A DNA stretch of 17,966 bases from Actinomycetota bacterium (GTDB lineage Bacteria > Actinomycetota > Thermoleophilia > UBA2241). Positions within the stretch are counted from its first letter, which is position 1; each line of letters begins with the position of its first letter. The notes beneath the pieces were generated by a model. The model had not been told where the DNA came from, did no database searches, and worked only from the letters and a program-made list of their open reading frames with translations. Positions 1-6,809 of this stretch are shown here, piece by piece. The translations under genes were made by a program, and so were the position numbers. The stretch lies in NCBI GenBank assembly GCA_012719015.1, contig JAAYBE010000081.1:1-17966 (forward strand), in the 5' to 3' direction.

Positions 1-656
1 CTGAGCGCGGCGGGGAGCATGGGCTCGGCGAACAGCGGCAGATAGACGCTCGACGTGCGACGACGCGCCTCGCGCTCTATCTCGCCGTCGACGTCCACGA
101 AGTACGAGACGTCGGCGATATGCACGTGGGCCCTGAAGCCCGACCCCTCGCGGGCGACCGAGACGGCGTCGTCGAAGTCGCGCGCCGTCTCGGGGTCGAT
201 GGTGAACGTCGGCAGCGCCGTCAGGTCGCGGCGGTCGCGGTCGACGCGCATCGCGCGCGGCCCGACGGCGGCCGCCTCCTCCCGCACCGCGTCCGCAAAA
301 CCCTGCCGCACGCCGGTGGCGCACAGCAGAGCGCGGAGCACCGCGGCCACGTCGTCGGCGCGGCCGAGGACCTCGACGATCCTCCTGCGGTCGCCGTGTG
401 CCGGCACGGCCAGCACCAGGTCGTCGAGCTTCGGCCGCGGCCCTCCCTTGGCGACGAGGTAGGAACGCAGGTCGGCGAACAACGGCTCCAGCGACCAGAA
501 CTTGCCCCAGCGGGCGACACGGTACGGGAGCGGCCGGCCCCGGTCCCGCGCCGCCTCCTCCGCGCCTGAGGCCTGCGGAGGCACGCCGCCTCCACGCGGG
601 TCGCCTCCCCCTCTCCCCCTGCCGCCGGGACCGTCCTGGCGCCGCGCGGCGCTCAC
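1..656 (-). CDS. rnr: Ribonuclease R / RNase II family 3'-5' exoribonuclease, N-terminal part (runs off window)
   Basis: Processive 3'-5' exoribonuclease that degrades structured and aberrant RNA in the cytoplasm; in bacteria RNase R also acts with SmpB-tmRNA. The first 218 codons are present. The RNB active-site block is clear: TIDPE at residues 152-156 and RDFDDA at 159-164, so the four metal-binding Asp are D154, D160, D162 and D163, with the same spacing as D201/D207/D209/D210 of E. coli RNase II. It is followed by the HIADVSYFV stretch. Only about 150 residues precede the RNB domain, far fewer than in E. coli RNase R, leaving room for one compact OB/cold-shock-like region (about 40-90). 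Residues 3-25 are Gly/Arg-rich. The start is GTG at 656-654 because AGGAGAGG (664-671) lies 7 nt upstream. The S41 gene stop is only 4 nt away, so the two are translationally close. RNase II versus R cannot be separated strictly without the C-terminus. Confidence 0.9.
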   Translation of the reverse strand, partial: MSAARRQDGPGGRGRGGGDPRGGGVPPQASGAEEAARDRGRPLPYRVARWGKFWSLEPLFADLRSYLVAKGGPRPKLDDLVLAVPAHGDRRRIVEVLGRADDVAAVLRALLCATGVRQGFADAVREEAAAVGPRAMRVDRDRRDLTALPTFTIDPETARDFDDAVSVAREGSGFRAHVHIADVSYFVDVDGEIEREARRRTSSVYLPLFAEPMLPAAL

Positions 657-660
657 GGCG

Positions 661-1842
661 CTACCTCTCCTGACGCGCGATGTAGCGCAGCGCGGCCTGC
701 AGGGTCTCGTCCTTCTTCGTCCTGGGCTTGTCCGGCGCGACGATGTCGGGGGCGATGCCCTTCTTGTTGATGTCCGTCCCGTCGGGAGTGAGATAGACCG
801 CGGTGGTGAGCTTGAGGGCCGAGCCGTTGCCGAGGCCGACCACGGTCTGCACCAGCCCCTTGCCGAAGGTCCGCGTCCCGATCACGGTGGCCCGCCCGTG
901 ATCCTTGAGGGCGCCGGTGACGATCTCCGAGGCGCTGGCGGAGAAGCGGTTGACCAATACGACCATCGGCCGCTTCGTCGCGACCGGACCGTTGGCCTCC
1001 AGCTCCTCTCTGGGGGAGTGCAGACCCGAGGTGGAGGTCACGACGCCCGTCTGGAAGACGCTGGTGACGGTCACCGCCTGCTCGAGCAGGCCGCCGCCGT
1101 TGAAGCGCAGGTCGAGGATGAACCACTGCGCCCCCTTGCCGGCCAGGTCCTCCACATCCTGGCGGACCTGGCGCCCGGCGAGACCCCCGAACTGGAAGAG
1201 CCGCACGTAACCGACCTTGATCCCTTTGCGGTCGATGAGGCGGCTGTCGGTCTCCGGGATCTCGATGGTCCGGCGCACGACCTTGATCTCGCGCGTCTCG
1301 TGCGGGGCCTCTTTGGGCCGCACCGTGAGCGTGACGCTCGTACCCTCGACGCCCTTGATGCGGGCGATGCTCGTCTCGATGGCCACCCCGTCCGTCGGCT
1401 TTCCGTCGACTTCCGCGATGACGTCACCGGGGCTGAGGCCGGCGGCCTTGGCCGGCGATCCTTCGAACACCGCGGTGATGACGAGCCCTTCCCTGGTCTT
1501 CTGGAGGGAGGCGCCGATACCCGAGTACGTGCCACGCTCCTTCTCCTCGAAGTCCCTCACCTCCCGCGGCGTGAGGTACACGGTATACGGGTCGTCCAGG
1601 GAGTCGAGCATCCCGTTGACGCTCGCGCGGGAGAGCTTGCCGGCGTCCACCGGCCTGTAGTAACGGCCCTGCAGTTCCTCGATGATCCTCTGCTGCAGCT
1701 TGCCGGCGTCGCGCGCCGAGGTCCGTTGGACGGGGCCGAGGCGTACCGTGTTCTCCCCGTGCATGAACCAGCCGGCGAGGTAGCCGCCGAGGAACCCGAC
1801 CGAGACCAGGAGGAGGACGATGACGAGGCGGAGGACGCGCAT
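661..1842 (-). CDS. S41 family C-terminal processing protease (CtpA/CtpB-like), membrane-anchored
   Basis: Serine/lysine-dyad protease that cleaves envelope proteins from their C-termini, acting outside the membrane. The product is 393 aa. An uncleaved signal-anchor helix spans residues about 4-25. A short helical region (about 45-100) precedes a PDZ domain at about 105-190 (GIGASLQ, then AGLSPGDVI). The protease core follows, with RFNGGGLL at 246-253, catalytic Ser303 in SASASEI and Lys328 in TFGKG. Gln332 completes the triad seen in CtpB, and the 25-residue Ser-Lys spacing matches that family. The reading frame stays open upstream to 2064, but those 74 codons overlap the M23 gene and have no hydrophobic start, so I place the start at ATG 1842 ahead of the membrane helix. 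No good Shine-Dalgarno is visible there; a GTG directly precedes it. It lies 43 nt after the M23 gene and 4 nt before rnr, as part of the ftsE run. Confidence 0.93.
   Translation of the reverse strand: MRVLRLVIVLLLVSVGFLGGYLAGWFMHGENTVRLGPVQRTSARDAGKLQQRIIEELQGRYYRPVDAGKLSRASVNGMLDSLDDPYTVYLTPREVRDFEEKERGTYSGIGASLQKTREGLVITAVFEGSPAKAAGLSPGDVIAEVDGKPTDGVAIETSIARIKGVEGTSVTLTVRPKEAPHETREIKVVRRTIEIPETDSRLIDRKGIKVGYVRLFQFGGLAGRQVRQDVEDLAGKGAQWFILDLRFNGGGLLEQAVTVTSVFQTGVVTSTSGLHSPREELEANGPVATKRPMVVLVNRFSASASEIVTGALKDHGRATVIGTRTFGKGLVQTVVGLGNGSALKLTTAVYLTPDGTDINKKGIAPDIVAPDKPRTKKDETLQAALRYIARQER
664..671 (-). promoter_or_regulatory. Ribosome binding site fixing the GTG start of RNase R
   Basis: AGGAGAGG on the minus strand ends 7 nt before GTG at 656-654. 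It lies inside the last codons of the upstream S41 gene, which argues for coupled translation and against any later start. Confidence 0.7.
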
Positions 1843-1885
1843 CACGCGTAGATGGTAGTCGGTGCGGAAAGGGGCGGCAAACGAC

Positions 1886-3130
1886 TCAGAGGTAGCCCAT
1901 GGGGTCGACCGGATTGCCGTTGACGCGCACCTCGAAGTGCAGATGAGGCCCTGTGCTGAAACCGGTCGAACCCACGTAACCGATGCTCTGGCCGCGGGAG
2001 ACACGCGCGCCGTTGCCCACGGCCAGGCTCGACTGGTGCGCATACAGGGTCGAAAGGCCGTCACCGTGATCGATGATGTTCACATTCCCGTAGCCGCCCA
2101 TCCACGAGGAGTAGATCACGACGCCCGCGCCGGCGGCGTGGATGGGCGTACCGTACCCTGCGGCGATGTCGATGCCGGTGTGGAGCTTCCTGTAGCCGAG
2201 GATCGGGTGGATGCGCCAGCCGAACGGCGAGACCACGGTTCCGCTGACCGGCCAGCTCAGGGCGCCGGAGCCGGAGCCGGTGCTGCCGCTGCTGCCGACC
2301 ACCCCGCTCAGCGCCCGGCTCTCGGCGAGGAGCTGGGCCTCCTGGCGCTCGAGCTCGGCGAGGTCCTTGTTCACGGCCTTGAGGACTCCGCGCTTCTCCT
2401 GTCGCAGCGCGAGCGCGGACGCCTGGTCCGCCGCCTGCGCGGCGCGCAGCGCCCCGAGCTCGTCGTTCTTCTCCTGCAGGACGCGGACGGCGTCCGCGAC
2501 GCCCTTCTCGCGCCTCGCGATCGCGACCTTCTCGGCGTCGACCTTGTCGCGCACGGCCTCGAGGTCGCCGACCAGCTTGTCGTTGCCGCTCAGCAGGTTG
2601 CGGATCAGACCGGCGCGGCTGATCAGGTCCTCGAAGCTCGTTGCAGCCAGCAGGACGTCGAAGTAGCCGAGGTCGTCGCTCTTGTAGCTGAGCACGGCGC
2701 GCTTGGCCAGGTTCCTCTGCTCGAGCGCCAGCTCGTCCTGCGCCTCCTTCAGCTCGATCCGCTTGATGCGCAACTCCTCGCGGAGCACGGCGAGCTTCTC
2801 GCGCGTCACGGAGAGCTTCTCCTCGACGGCGGCGATCTGGTCGCCCAGGCCGTCGAGGCGCTTCTGGATGGTCGTCAGCCGTCCGTCGAGGTCGCCGATC
2901 TGCTCGCCCAGCGTCTTCTTCTTCTGCTCGGCGGCGTGGATCTTCTCGCGCGCCGCCTCGAGCTTGCGCTGGATCTCGGCCGCAGTGGCCGCGTGCACGG
3001 CGGCAGCGGTCGTGCCGGCGAGCGCGATGACGGCGGCAAGGATCGCCAGGGCGACGACGGGCGACCGGCGCGCCCTCGGCGCCTCCCTCGTCGGGCCGGC
3101 CACGGCGGCCGGTGTGCGCTGATGCGTCAT
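1886..3130 (-). CDS. Secreted coiled-coil M23 (LytM) peptidoglycan endopeptidase, EnvC-like
   Basis: Murein hydrolase placed to act with FtsEX in splitting septal peptidoglycan. The product is 414 aa: a basic N-terminus, a hydrophobic segment at 25-45 with likely signal cleavage after VHA47, a long predicted coiled coil at about 50-275 (heptad-rich Leu/Lys/Glu), a Gly/Ser linker at 277-290, and a LytM domain at about 291-414. The LytM zinc ligands are all present: H317 and D321 in HTGID and H399 in HLHFE, with catalytic H365 (YAHQ) and H397. This differs from E. coli EnvC, whose LytM domain is catalytically degenerate and only activates amidases. It follows ftsX after 81 nt and precedes the S41 gene. 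No clear Shine-Dalgarno precedes ATG 3130, but the signal sequence supports this start. It is equally comparable to coiled-coil hydrolases such as PcsB, except that the catalytic domain here is M23 rather than CHAP. Confidence 0.93.
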   Translation of the reverse strand: MTHQRTPAAVAGPTREAPRARRSPVVALAILAAVIALAGTTAAAVHAATAAEIQRKLEAAREKIHAAEQKKKTLGEQIGDLDGRLTTIQKRLDGLGDQIAAVEEKLSVTREKLAVLREELRIKRIELKEAQDELALEQRNLAKRAVLSYKSDDLGYFDVLLAATSFEDLISRAGLIRNLLSGNDKLVGDLEAVRDKVDAEKVAIARREKGVADAVRVLQEKNDELGALRAAQAADQASALALRQEKRGVLKAVNKDLAELERQEAQLLAESRALSGVVGSSGSTGSGSGALSWPVSGTVVSPFGWRIHPILGYRKLHTGIDIAAGYGTPIHAAGAGVVIYSSWMGGYGNVNIIDHGDGLSTLYAHQSSLAVGNGARVSRGQSIGYVGSTGFSTGPHLHFEVRVNGNPVDPMGYL

Positions 3131-3193
3131 GGCATTGAAGGTTGTTCGGCGGCCGGCGCCGACGTCCTGTGCCGGGCCTGGCCGCCGTTCAGG

Positions 3194-3211
3194 GGCGCGC
3201 CCCGGCGCGCC
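3194..3211 (-). repeat. GGCGCGCC inverted/direct repeat directly after ftsX (possible intercistronic hairpin)
   Basis: Two copies of the self-complementary octamer GGCGCGCC (3194-3201 and 3204-3211) are separated by CC immediately after the ftsX stop. They can fold into a 7-bp GC stem with a 4-nt loop, or pair with themselves. No T tract follows, so it would be a pause or mRNA-stability element rather than a standard terminator. A second, looser inverted repeat (GGCGGCC 3148-3154 / GGCCGCC 3180-3186) fills the rest of this 81-nt gap. Confidence 0.3.
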
Positions 3212-4123
3212 TCACGTCTTGAGATAGCGCCGCAGCGCCACCATGCTGCCCAGAGCGCCGAGCGCGGCGCCGAGGACGGCGAGCGTGGGCAGCAGTCCGG
3301 CGGGCCAGGAGCCGCTCTGCCACCACATGCTGAACACGCGGATCTGCAGGAAGTCGATGTCGCTGCTCTCGAGCCAGTTGGCCAGCGCCCAGTTGCACAG
3401 CCAGACGAAGCCCGCCGCGACGACCGCGCCGATGAGGCCGGTGATGAACCCCTCGAGCACGAACGGCCAGCGGATGAACCAGTTGGTGGCGCCCACGAGA
3501 CGCATGATCTCGACCTCGCGCCGCCGCGCGAAGATGCTGAGCCGCACGGTGGTGCTGATGAGCAGCACGGCTGCCAGCGCGAAGACCCCGGTGGCGATCC
3601 ACATGCCGATCCCGACGAGATTGATGGTGCCGAGCATCTTGCGCACCGTCTCGCGCGCGTACTTGACGCCGTTGTGCGTCCCCGGGTCGTTGTCCACCGC
3701 CGGGTCGTCGAAGAACTGGCGCGCCACCCCGTCGACCTGGTTGGCGTCCTTCACCTGGATCTCGTAGCTGGCGGGCAGGGGGTTGATGGGGAGGTTCTGG
3801 ACGATGCGCTCACCGAAACGCTTGCGGAAGCGGCGCAGCGCCTCGTCCTTGCTGATGTACTGATAGCTCTTGATCTCGGGGATGGACTGGATGCGCTGTT
3901 CGAGCGTGGCCTTCTGCTCGTCGGTGGCTCCGTCCTTGATGAAGACCTCGATGAGGACGCGGTTCTTGAGGCTGGTGGCGCCCTGGTTCAGGTTGTCGCG
4001 CGTGACGAGCACGGCGCCGAGGATGGCCGTGCTGATGAACACGGTGATCACGGCGGCCATGGCCATGACCCAGTTGCGCCGCATGGAGCCGAACGCCTCC
4101 GAGAGGAAGAAGCCGAGCCTCAT
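3212..4123 (-). CDS. ftsX: Cell division protein FtsX (permease-like subunit of FtsEX)
   Basis: Membrane subunit of the FtsEX complex, which transmits cytoplasmic ATP hydrolysis by FtsE to peptidoglycan hydrolases outside the cell. The product is 303 aa, with TM1 at about 19-40, a large extracytoplasmic loop at 41-165, TM2 at about 168-192, the conserved EIMRLVGA motif at 205-212, TM3 at about 221-245 and TM4 at about 275-298. This is the four-helix FtsX topology, and the big first loop is the known hydrolase-binding site in other species. The start ATG (4123-4121) overlaps the ftsE stop in an ATGA, so translation is coupled. The next gene encodes a coiled-coil M23 hydrolase, the natural binding partner for the loop. 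Confidence 0.95.
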   Translation of the reverse strand: MRLGFFLSEAFGSMRRNWVMAMAAVITVFISTAILGAVLVTRDNLNQGATSLKNRVLIEVFIKDGATDEQKATLEQRIQSIPEIKSYQYISKDEALRRFRKRFGERIVQNLPINPLPASYEIQVKDANQVDGVARQFFDDPAVDNDPGTHNGVKYARETVRKMLGTINLVGIGMWIATGVFALAAVLLISTTVRLSIFARRREVEIMRLVGATNWFIRWPFVLEGFITGLIGAVVAAGFVWLCNWALANWLESSDIDFLQIRVFSMWWQSGSWPAGLLPTLAVLGAALGALGSMVALRRYLKT

Positions 4124-4833
4124 GTGAGCGCCTCCTGCTCTTCGACCTCCGTGACCTGGTCGTATCCCCCCCGACGTTCGTCACGCACCAGGCGTCCGTT
4201 GTCGAGTTGCAGCACGCGCCGGCGCATCCGGTTCACCATGTCGCGGTCGTGAGTGGCGACGACGACCGTGGTGCCGGTGCGGTTGATGCGCACCAGGAGC
4301 TGCATGATGCCGACCGCCGTCTCCGGGTCGATGTTGCCGGTCGGCTCGTCCGCCAGCAGCAGCGGCGGGTGGTTGACGAAGGCACGCGCCACGCTGACCC
4401 GCTGCTGCTCGCCGCCGCTGATCTCGTGCGGGTAGTTGGCGGTCTTGTCGCTCAGACCGACCAGACTGAGGATCTCCGGCACCTTGCGGCGGATGCTGCG
4501 CCGCGGCTCCCCGACGACCTCAAGGGCGTAGGCCACGTTGTCGTACACCGTCTTGTTGGGCAGCAGCTTGAAGTCCTGGAACACGCAGCCGATGTTGCGC
4601 CGCAGCAGCGGCACCTTGCGGTGACGCAGGGTGCCGAGGTTGCGGCCGGCCACGAGGATGCGCCCCGAGTCGGGCTGGAGCTCCTTGAGCACCAGCTTGA
4701 TGAGTGTGGACTTGCCGGAACCCGAGGCGCCCACCAGGAAGACGAACTCGCCCTTGCCGATATGGCAGGTGAAATCCTGGAGGCCGACCACGTCCGGGTC
4801 GTAGATCTTGGTGACGTCTTCGAAGACGATCAT
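4120..4833 (-). CDS. ftsE: Cell division ATP-binding protein FtsE
   Basis: ABC-type ATPase that pairs with FtsX at the division site. The product is 237 aa. All ABC motifs are visible: Walker A GASGSGKS at 35-42, Q-loop Gln86 in CVFQDFKLLP, signature SGGEQQR at 139-145, Walker B LLLADEP at 158-164 with Glu163, D-loop and H-loop His195 in ATHD. The VFQDFKLLPNKTVYDNV stretch is characteristic of FtsE. AGGGAGAG (4842-4849) lies 8 nt before ATG. It is the first gene of the minus-strand run and overlaps ftsX by 4 nt. The C-terminal tail (about 215-237) is acidic and not conserved in the family as I know it. Confidence 0.96.
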   Translation of the reverse strand: MIVFEDVTKIYDPDVVGLQDFTCHIGKGEFVFLVGASGSGKSTLIKLVLKELQPDSGRILVAGRNLGTLRHRKVPLLRRNIGCVFQDFKLLPNKTVYDNVAYALEVVGEPRRSIRRKVPEILSLVGLSDKTANYPHEISGGEQQRVSVARAFVNHPPLLLADEPTGNIDPETAVGIMQLLVRINRTGTTVVVATHDRDMVNRMRRRVLQLDNGRLVRDERRGGYDQVTEVEEQEALT

Positions 4834-5125
4834 GGGACGGACTCTCCCTTGTCAGCCGTCAGCGGCCAAGCCACGAGTATGAGGGTTGCCTCGGCACCCC
4901 TCAACCCGACTCCCGGGCCCGCATCCGCGAGGACGCGCATCCTCCCGCCTCCGGGCGGCGAACGGGGGCCGCCGTGAGCTGAGAAAGACCAGCGGAGCGA
5001 GCCAAAGAGCACTGGTGTGGCCGGCGACCCCGAAGCAGGGGTTCGCCGCCCGCGGCGGGGTTCCTTCCGCGCGACCCGGCGACGTCAGGCCGTGACGACC
5101 CGTCCGCGACGAACGCGGCCGCGGG
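4834..5125. other. 292-nt intergenic region between ftsE and the nitroreductase gene
   Basis: No convincing gene is present; the short open frames here lack ribosome binding sites and family features. The region holds the ftsE promoter at its left end. It also has small GC hairpins downstream of the nitroreductase stop (ACCCC/GGGGT around 5027-5042 and a longer stem around 5097-5127). No prfB, which often precedes ftsE, is seen. Confidence 0.5.
4876..4904 (-). promoter_or_regulatory. Candidate sigma-70-type promoter for the ftsE operon
   Basis: On the minus strand TTGAGG (4904-4899) and CATACT (4881-4876) are separated by exactly 17 nt and point toward ftsE. The expected transcript start near 4869 gives a leader of about 35 nt that contains the ftsE ribosome binding site. 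In such GC-rich DNA this match is unlikely by chance, but it is unproven. Confidence 0.5.
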
Positions 5126-5127
5126 TC
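5097..5127 (-). terminator. GC-rich stem-loop overlapping the nitroreductase stop (possible weak terminator)
   Basis: GACCCG (5097-5102) pairs with CGGGTC (5122-5127), and inside it CCGCG (5104-5108) pairs with CGCGG (5114-5118) around the loop ACGAA. The arm overlaps the stop codon. No T run follows, so factor-independent termination is uncertain. Confidence 0.25.
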
Positions 5128-5635
5128 ACCAGCGCTCGCGACGCACGAGCTCCTCGAGCGGCCGGCGACTGGTGGCCGCCGGCCCGCGGCCGGGGTAGCC
5201 GAGCGGGGTGAGCGCCACCAGTTCCGCCTCTTCCGGAAGGCCGAACACCTCTCGAGCAGCGGCGGGGTCGAAGGCGGCGATCCAGCAGGTGCCGAGACCG
5301 AGGGCGGTCGCCGCCAGCACGAGGTGGTCCATGGCGATCGCCGCATCGACCTCACCGTACGGCTTGCCGTCCATGCGACGCCAGGCCTCGCCGGGCAGAG
5401 CCACGAAGCCGATCAGCAGTGGCGCCTGCGTCAGCCAACGACGTCCGTACACGCGCTGCAACTCCTCCTCGCGGCCGCGCGTGTGCACGACGAGGATGCG
5501 GAACGGTTGCTGGTTGTTGGCCGTCGGGGCCTGCCGGGCCGCCTCGAGCACCCGGGAGAGCTTCTCGTCCTCCACCGGGTCAGGCTTATAACTGCGCACG
5601 CTGTAGCGCCGCTCAATCGCTTCGAACACGTCCAT
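5126..5635 (-). CDS. Nitroreductase family FMN-dependent oxidoreductase
   Basis: Small flavoprotein of the nitroreductase fold that uses NAD(P)H to reduce nitro compounds, quinones or flavins in the cytoplasm; the substrate cannot be told from sequence. The product is 169 aa. The N-terminal RRYSVRSY (9-16) supplies FMN-phosphate Arg residues, PTANNQQP (37-44) is the second flavin-binding stretch, and GLGTCWIAAF (113-122) and the LGYPG turn (145-149) are typical of the family. The frame extends to 5662, but I chose ATG 5635 because AAGGAGGAGG (5641-5650) lies 5 nt upstream and the family starts just before this helix. It is divergent from the EamA transporter gene, with 175 nt between the starts. 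Confidence 0.88.
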   Translation of the reverse strand: MDVFEAIERRYSVRSYKPDPVEDEKLSRVLEAARQAPTANNQQPFRILVVHTRGREEELQRVYGRRWLTQAPLLIGFVALPGEAWRRMDGKPYGEVDAAIAMDHLVLAATALGLGTCWIAAFDPAAAREVFGLPEEAELVALTPLGYPGRGPAATSRRPLEELVRRERW

Positions 5636-5640
5636 GCCGA

Positions 5641-5650
5641 CCTCCTCCTT
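5641..5650 (-). promoter_or_regulatory. Strong ribosome binding site of the nitroreductase gene
   Basis: AAGGAGGAGG is positioned 5 nt before ATG 5635. It falls within the longer open frame that begins at 5662, so it decides for the shorter protein. Confidence 0.7.
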
Positions 5651-5670
5651 CGCCGCCGCCACACGAGCCT

Positions 5671-5698
5671 ACCACGGGCGCCGCGCCCGGACCGTGGT
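5671..5698. repeat. Inverted repeat ACCACGG-N14-CCGTGGT in the divergent nitroreductase/EamA region
   Basis: Perfect 7-bp arms (5671-5677 and 5692-5698) flank a GC-rich centre, upstream of the nitroreductase start. It could be a regulator site or chance structure in GC-rich DNA. Confidence 0.3.
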
Positions 5699-5740
5699 CG
5701 TCGTGGAGGACGACGGCTCCGACCGGGGACGACTGTGTGA

Positions 5741-5753
5741 CGGGACGGTCCCG
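5741..5753. promoter_or_regulatory. Palindrome CGGGAC-G-GTCCCG near the EamA promoter (candidate operator)
   Basis: This perfect 6+1+6 inverted repeat sits just upstream of the TAAGAT hexamer (5776-5781) that is the best -10 candidate for the EamA gene. It would lie at the edge of the -35 region. No good -35 hexamer is visible, so an activator or an alternative sigma factor is possible. Confidence 0.3.
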
Positions 5754-5810
5754 GGAGTCCGCTGCACGCGCGGGATAAGATGACGGGGACCCGCCGACGG
5801 AAGGGACCGC

Positions 5811-6728
5811 GTGTCGCGCAAGGGCTGGCTGCTGTTCATCTCCCTGTGCGTGATCTGGGGCATCCCCTACCTCCTGATCCGCATCGCGGTGCGCGAGCTG
5901 TCTCCCCCGGCCCTGGTGTTGCTGCGCACGATGCCGGCGGCGCTCCTGCTCCTCCCGCTCGCGCTGCGTCGCGGCGCCTGGCGCGGCTTGGTGCACAGCT
6001 GGCCCTGGGTCGTGCTCTACACGCTCGTGGAGCTCAGCATCCCGTGGTTCCTCGTGTCGCATGTGGAGCAGCGCATGTCGAGCTCGCTGGCCGGCCTGCT
6101 CATCGCGATGAGCCCGCTGATCGGCGCACTGCTCTGCCGGGTGACCGGTGTCGCCGACCCGTTCGACACACGACGCCTCACTGGTCTCCTGATCGGCTTC
6201 GCCGGCGTGGCCGCCCTGGTCGGGCTGGACGTCGCCGGGAGCGGGCTGCTCGGCATCGTGGAGACCGTCGCGGTGGCGTTCTGCTGGGCGACCGGGCCCA
6301 TCGTCGTCAGTCGCCGACTCAGCCACCTCCCGGCGCTCGGCGTCATCACGGCGTCGCTGTTCATCACGGCGGCGCTTTACGCGCCGGCGGGGATCGCGAC
6401 CCTCCCGTCCTCGGTCTCCGTGGAGACCGTCTTGTCGGTGGCGACGCTCGCCGTGGTGTGCGCGGTGGCCGGCTCCCTGATCTTCTTCGCGCTGATCCGG
6501 GAGGCCGGTCCGGTCCGCACCATGGTCGTCACCTACGTGAACCCTCTGGTCGCGGTCCTGCTCGGAGTGGCCCTGCTCGATGAGCCGTTCACTCTCGGCA
6601 TCGCCCTCGGCACGCCGCTGATCGTCGCGGGGTCGGTCCTCGCGACGCTGCCCTCGCCGCGACGTCCGCTGCCGCGCTGCGGGACCGCGGACACGCCGAT
6701 CACCGGGGCGGGCCGGCCGCGGGCGTGA
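5811..6728 (+). CDS. EamA/DMT superfamily transporter, 10 transmembrane helices
   Basis: Inner-membrane permease of the drug/metabolite transporter superfamily, typically exporting amino acids, metabolites or drugs; the substrate is unknown. The product is 305 aa and consists of two EamA repeats (about 5-138 and 146-280), each with five hydrophobic helices. The CVIWGIPYLLIRIAV opening and the NPLVAVLLGVALLDEPF ending (244-260) are hallmark EamA segments. Start is GTG 5811, with GGAAGGGA (5799-5806) 4 nt upstream. A Pro/Arg-rich tail of about 25 residues follows the last helix. The gene ends 81 nt before the convergent MTHFR-like gene, with a perfect hairpin between them. Confidence 0.9.
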   Translation: MSRKGWLLFISLCVIWGIPYLLIRIAVRELSPPALVLLRTMPAALLLLPLALRRGAWRGLVHSWPWVVLYTLVELSIPWFLVSHVEQRMSSSLAGLLIAMSPLIGALLCRVTGVADPFDTRRLTGLLIGFAGVAALVGLDVAGSGLLGIVETVAVAFCWATGPIVVSRRLSHLPALGVITASLFITAALYAPAGIATLPSSVSVETVLSVATLAVVCAVAGSLIFFALIREAGPVRTMVVTYVNPLVAVLLGVALLDEPFTLGIALGTPLIVAGSVLATLPSPRRPLPRCGTADTPITGAGRPRA

Positions 6729-6773
6729 CGTCCCGCCGTCCGCGCCGCCGGCACCGCCGCTCCACCCGACGCG

Positions 6774-6797
6774 GGCGGTCTCCGGCGAGAGACCGCC
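6774..6797. terminator. Perfect 9-bp hairpin between convergent genes (bidirectional terminator candidate)
   Basis: GGCGGTCTC (6774-6782) and GAGACCGCC (6789-6797) form a perfect stem with the 6-nt loop CGGCGA. It lies between the stops of the EamA gene (plus) and the MTHFR-like gene (minus), the expected place for a shared terminator. There is no T tract on either side. Confidence 0.55.
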
Positions 6798-6809
6798 GAG
6801 GCCGGCCCG

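Noticed and set aside
502..1851. 449-codon plus-strand open frame opposite the S41 protease gene
   Set aside because: It is a shadow of a gene with an intact catalytic Ser/Lys/Gln set on the other strand.
3131..3211. c-di-AMP (ydaO-type) riboswitch ahead of the wall hydrolase gene
   Set aside because: The gap is 81 nt, too short for that element, and conserved segments of the motif are not seen.
1862..4252. 796-codon open frame on the plus strand
   Set aside because: It runs antisense to the M23, ftsX and part of ftsE genes, has no family features and is a GC-rich shadow rich in Ala/Asp/Arg/Val.
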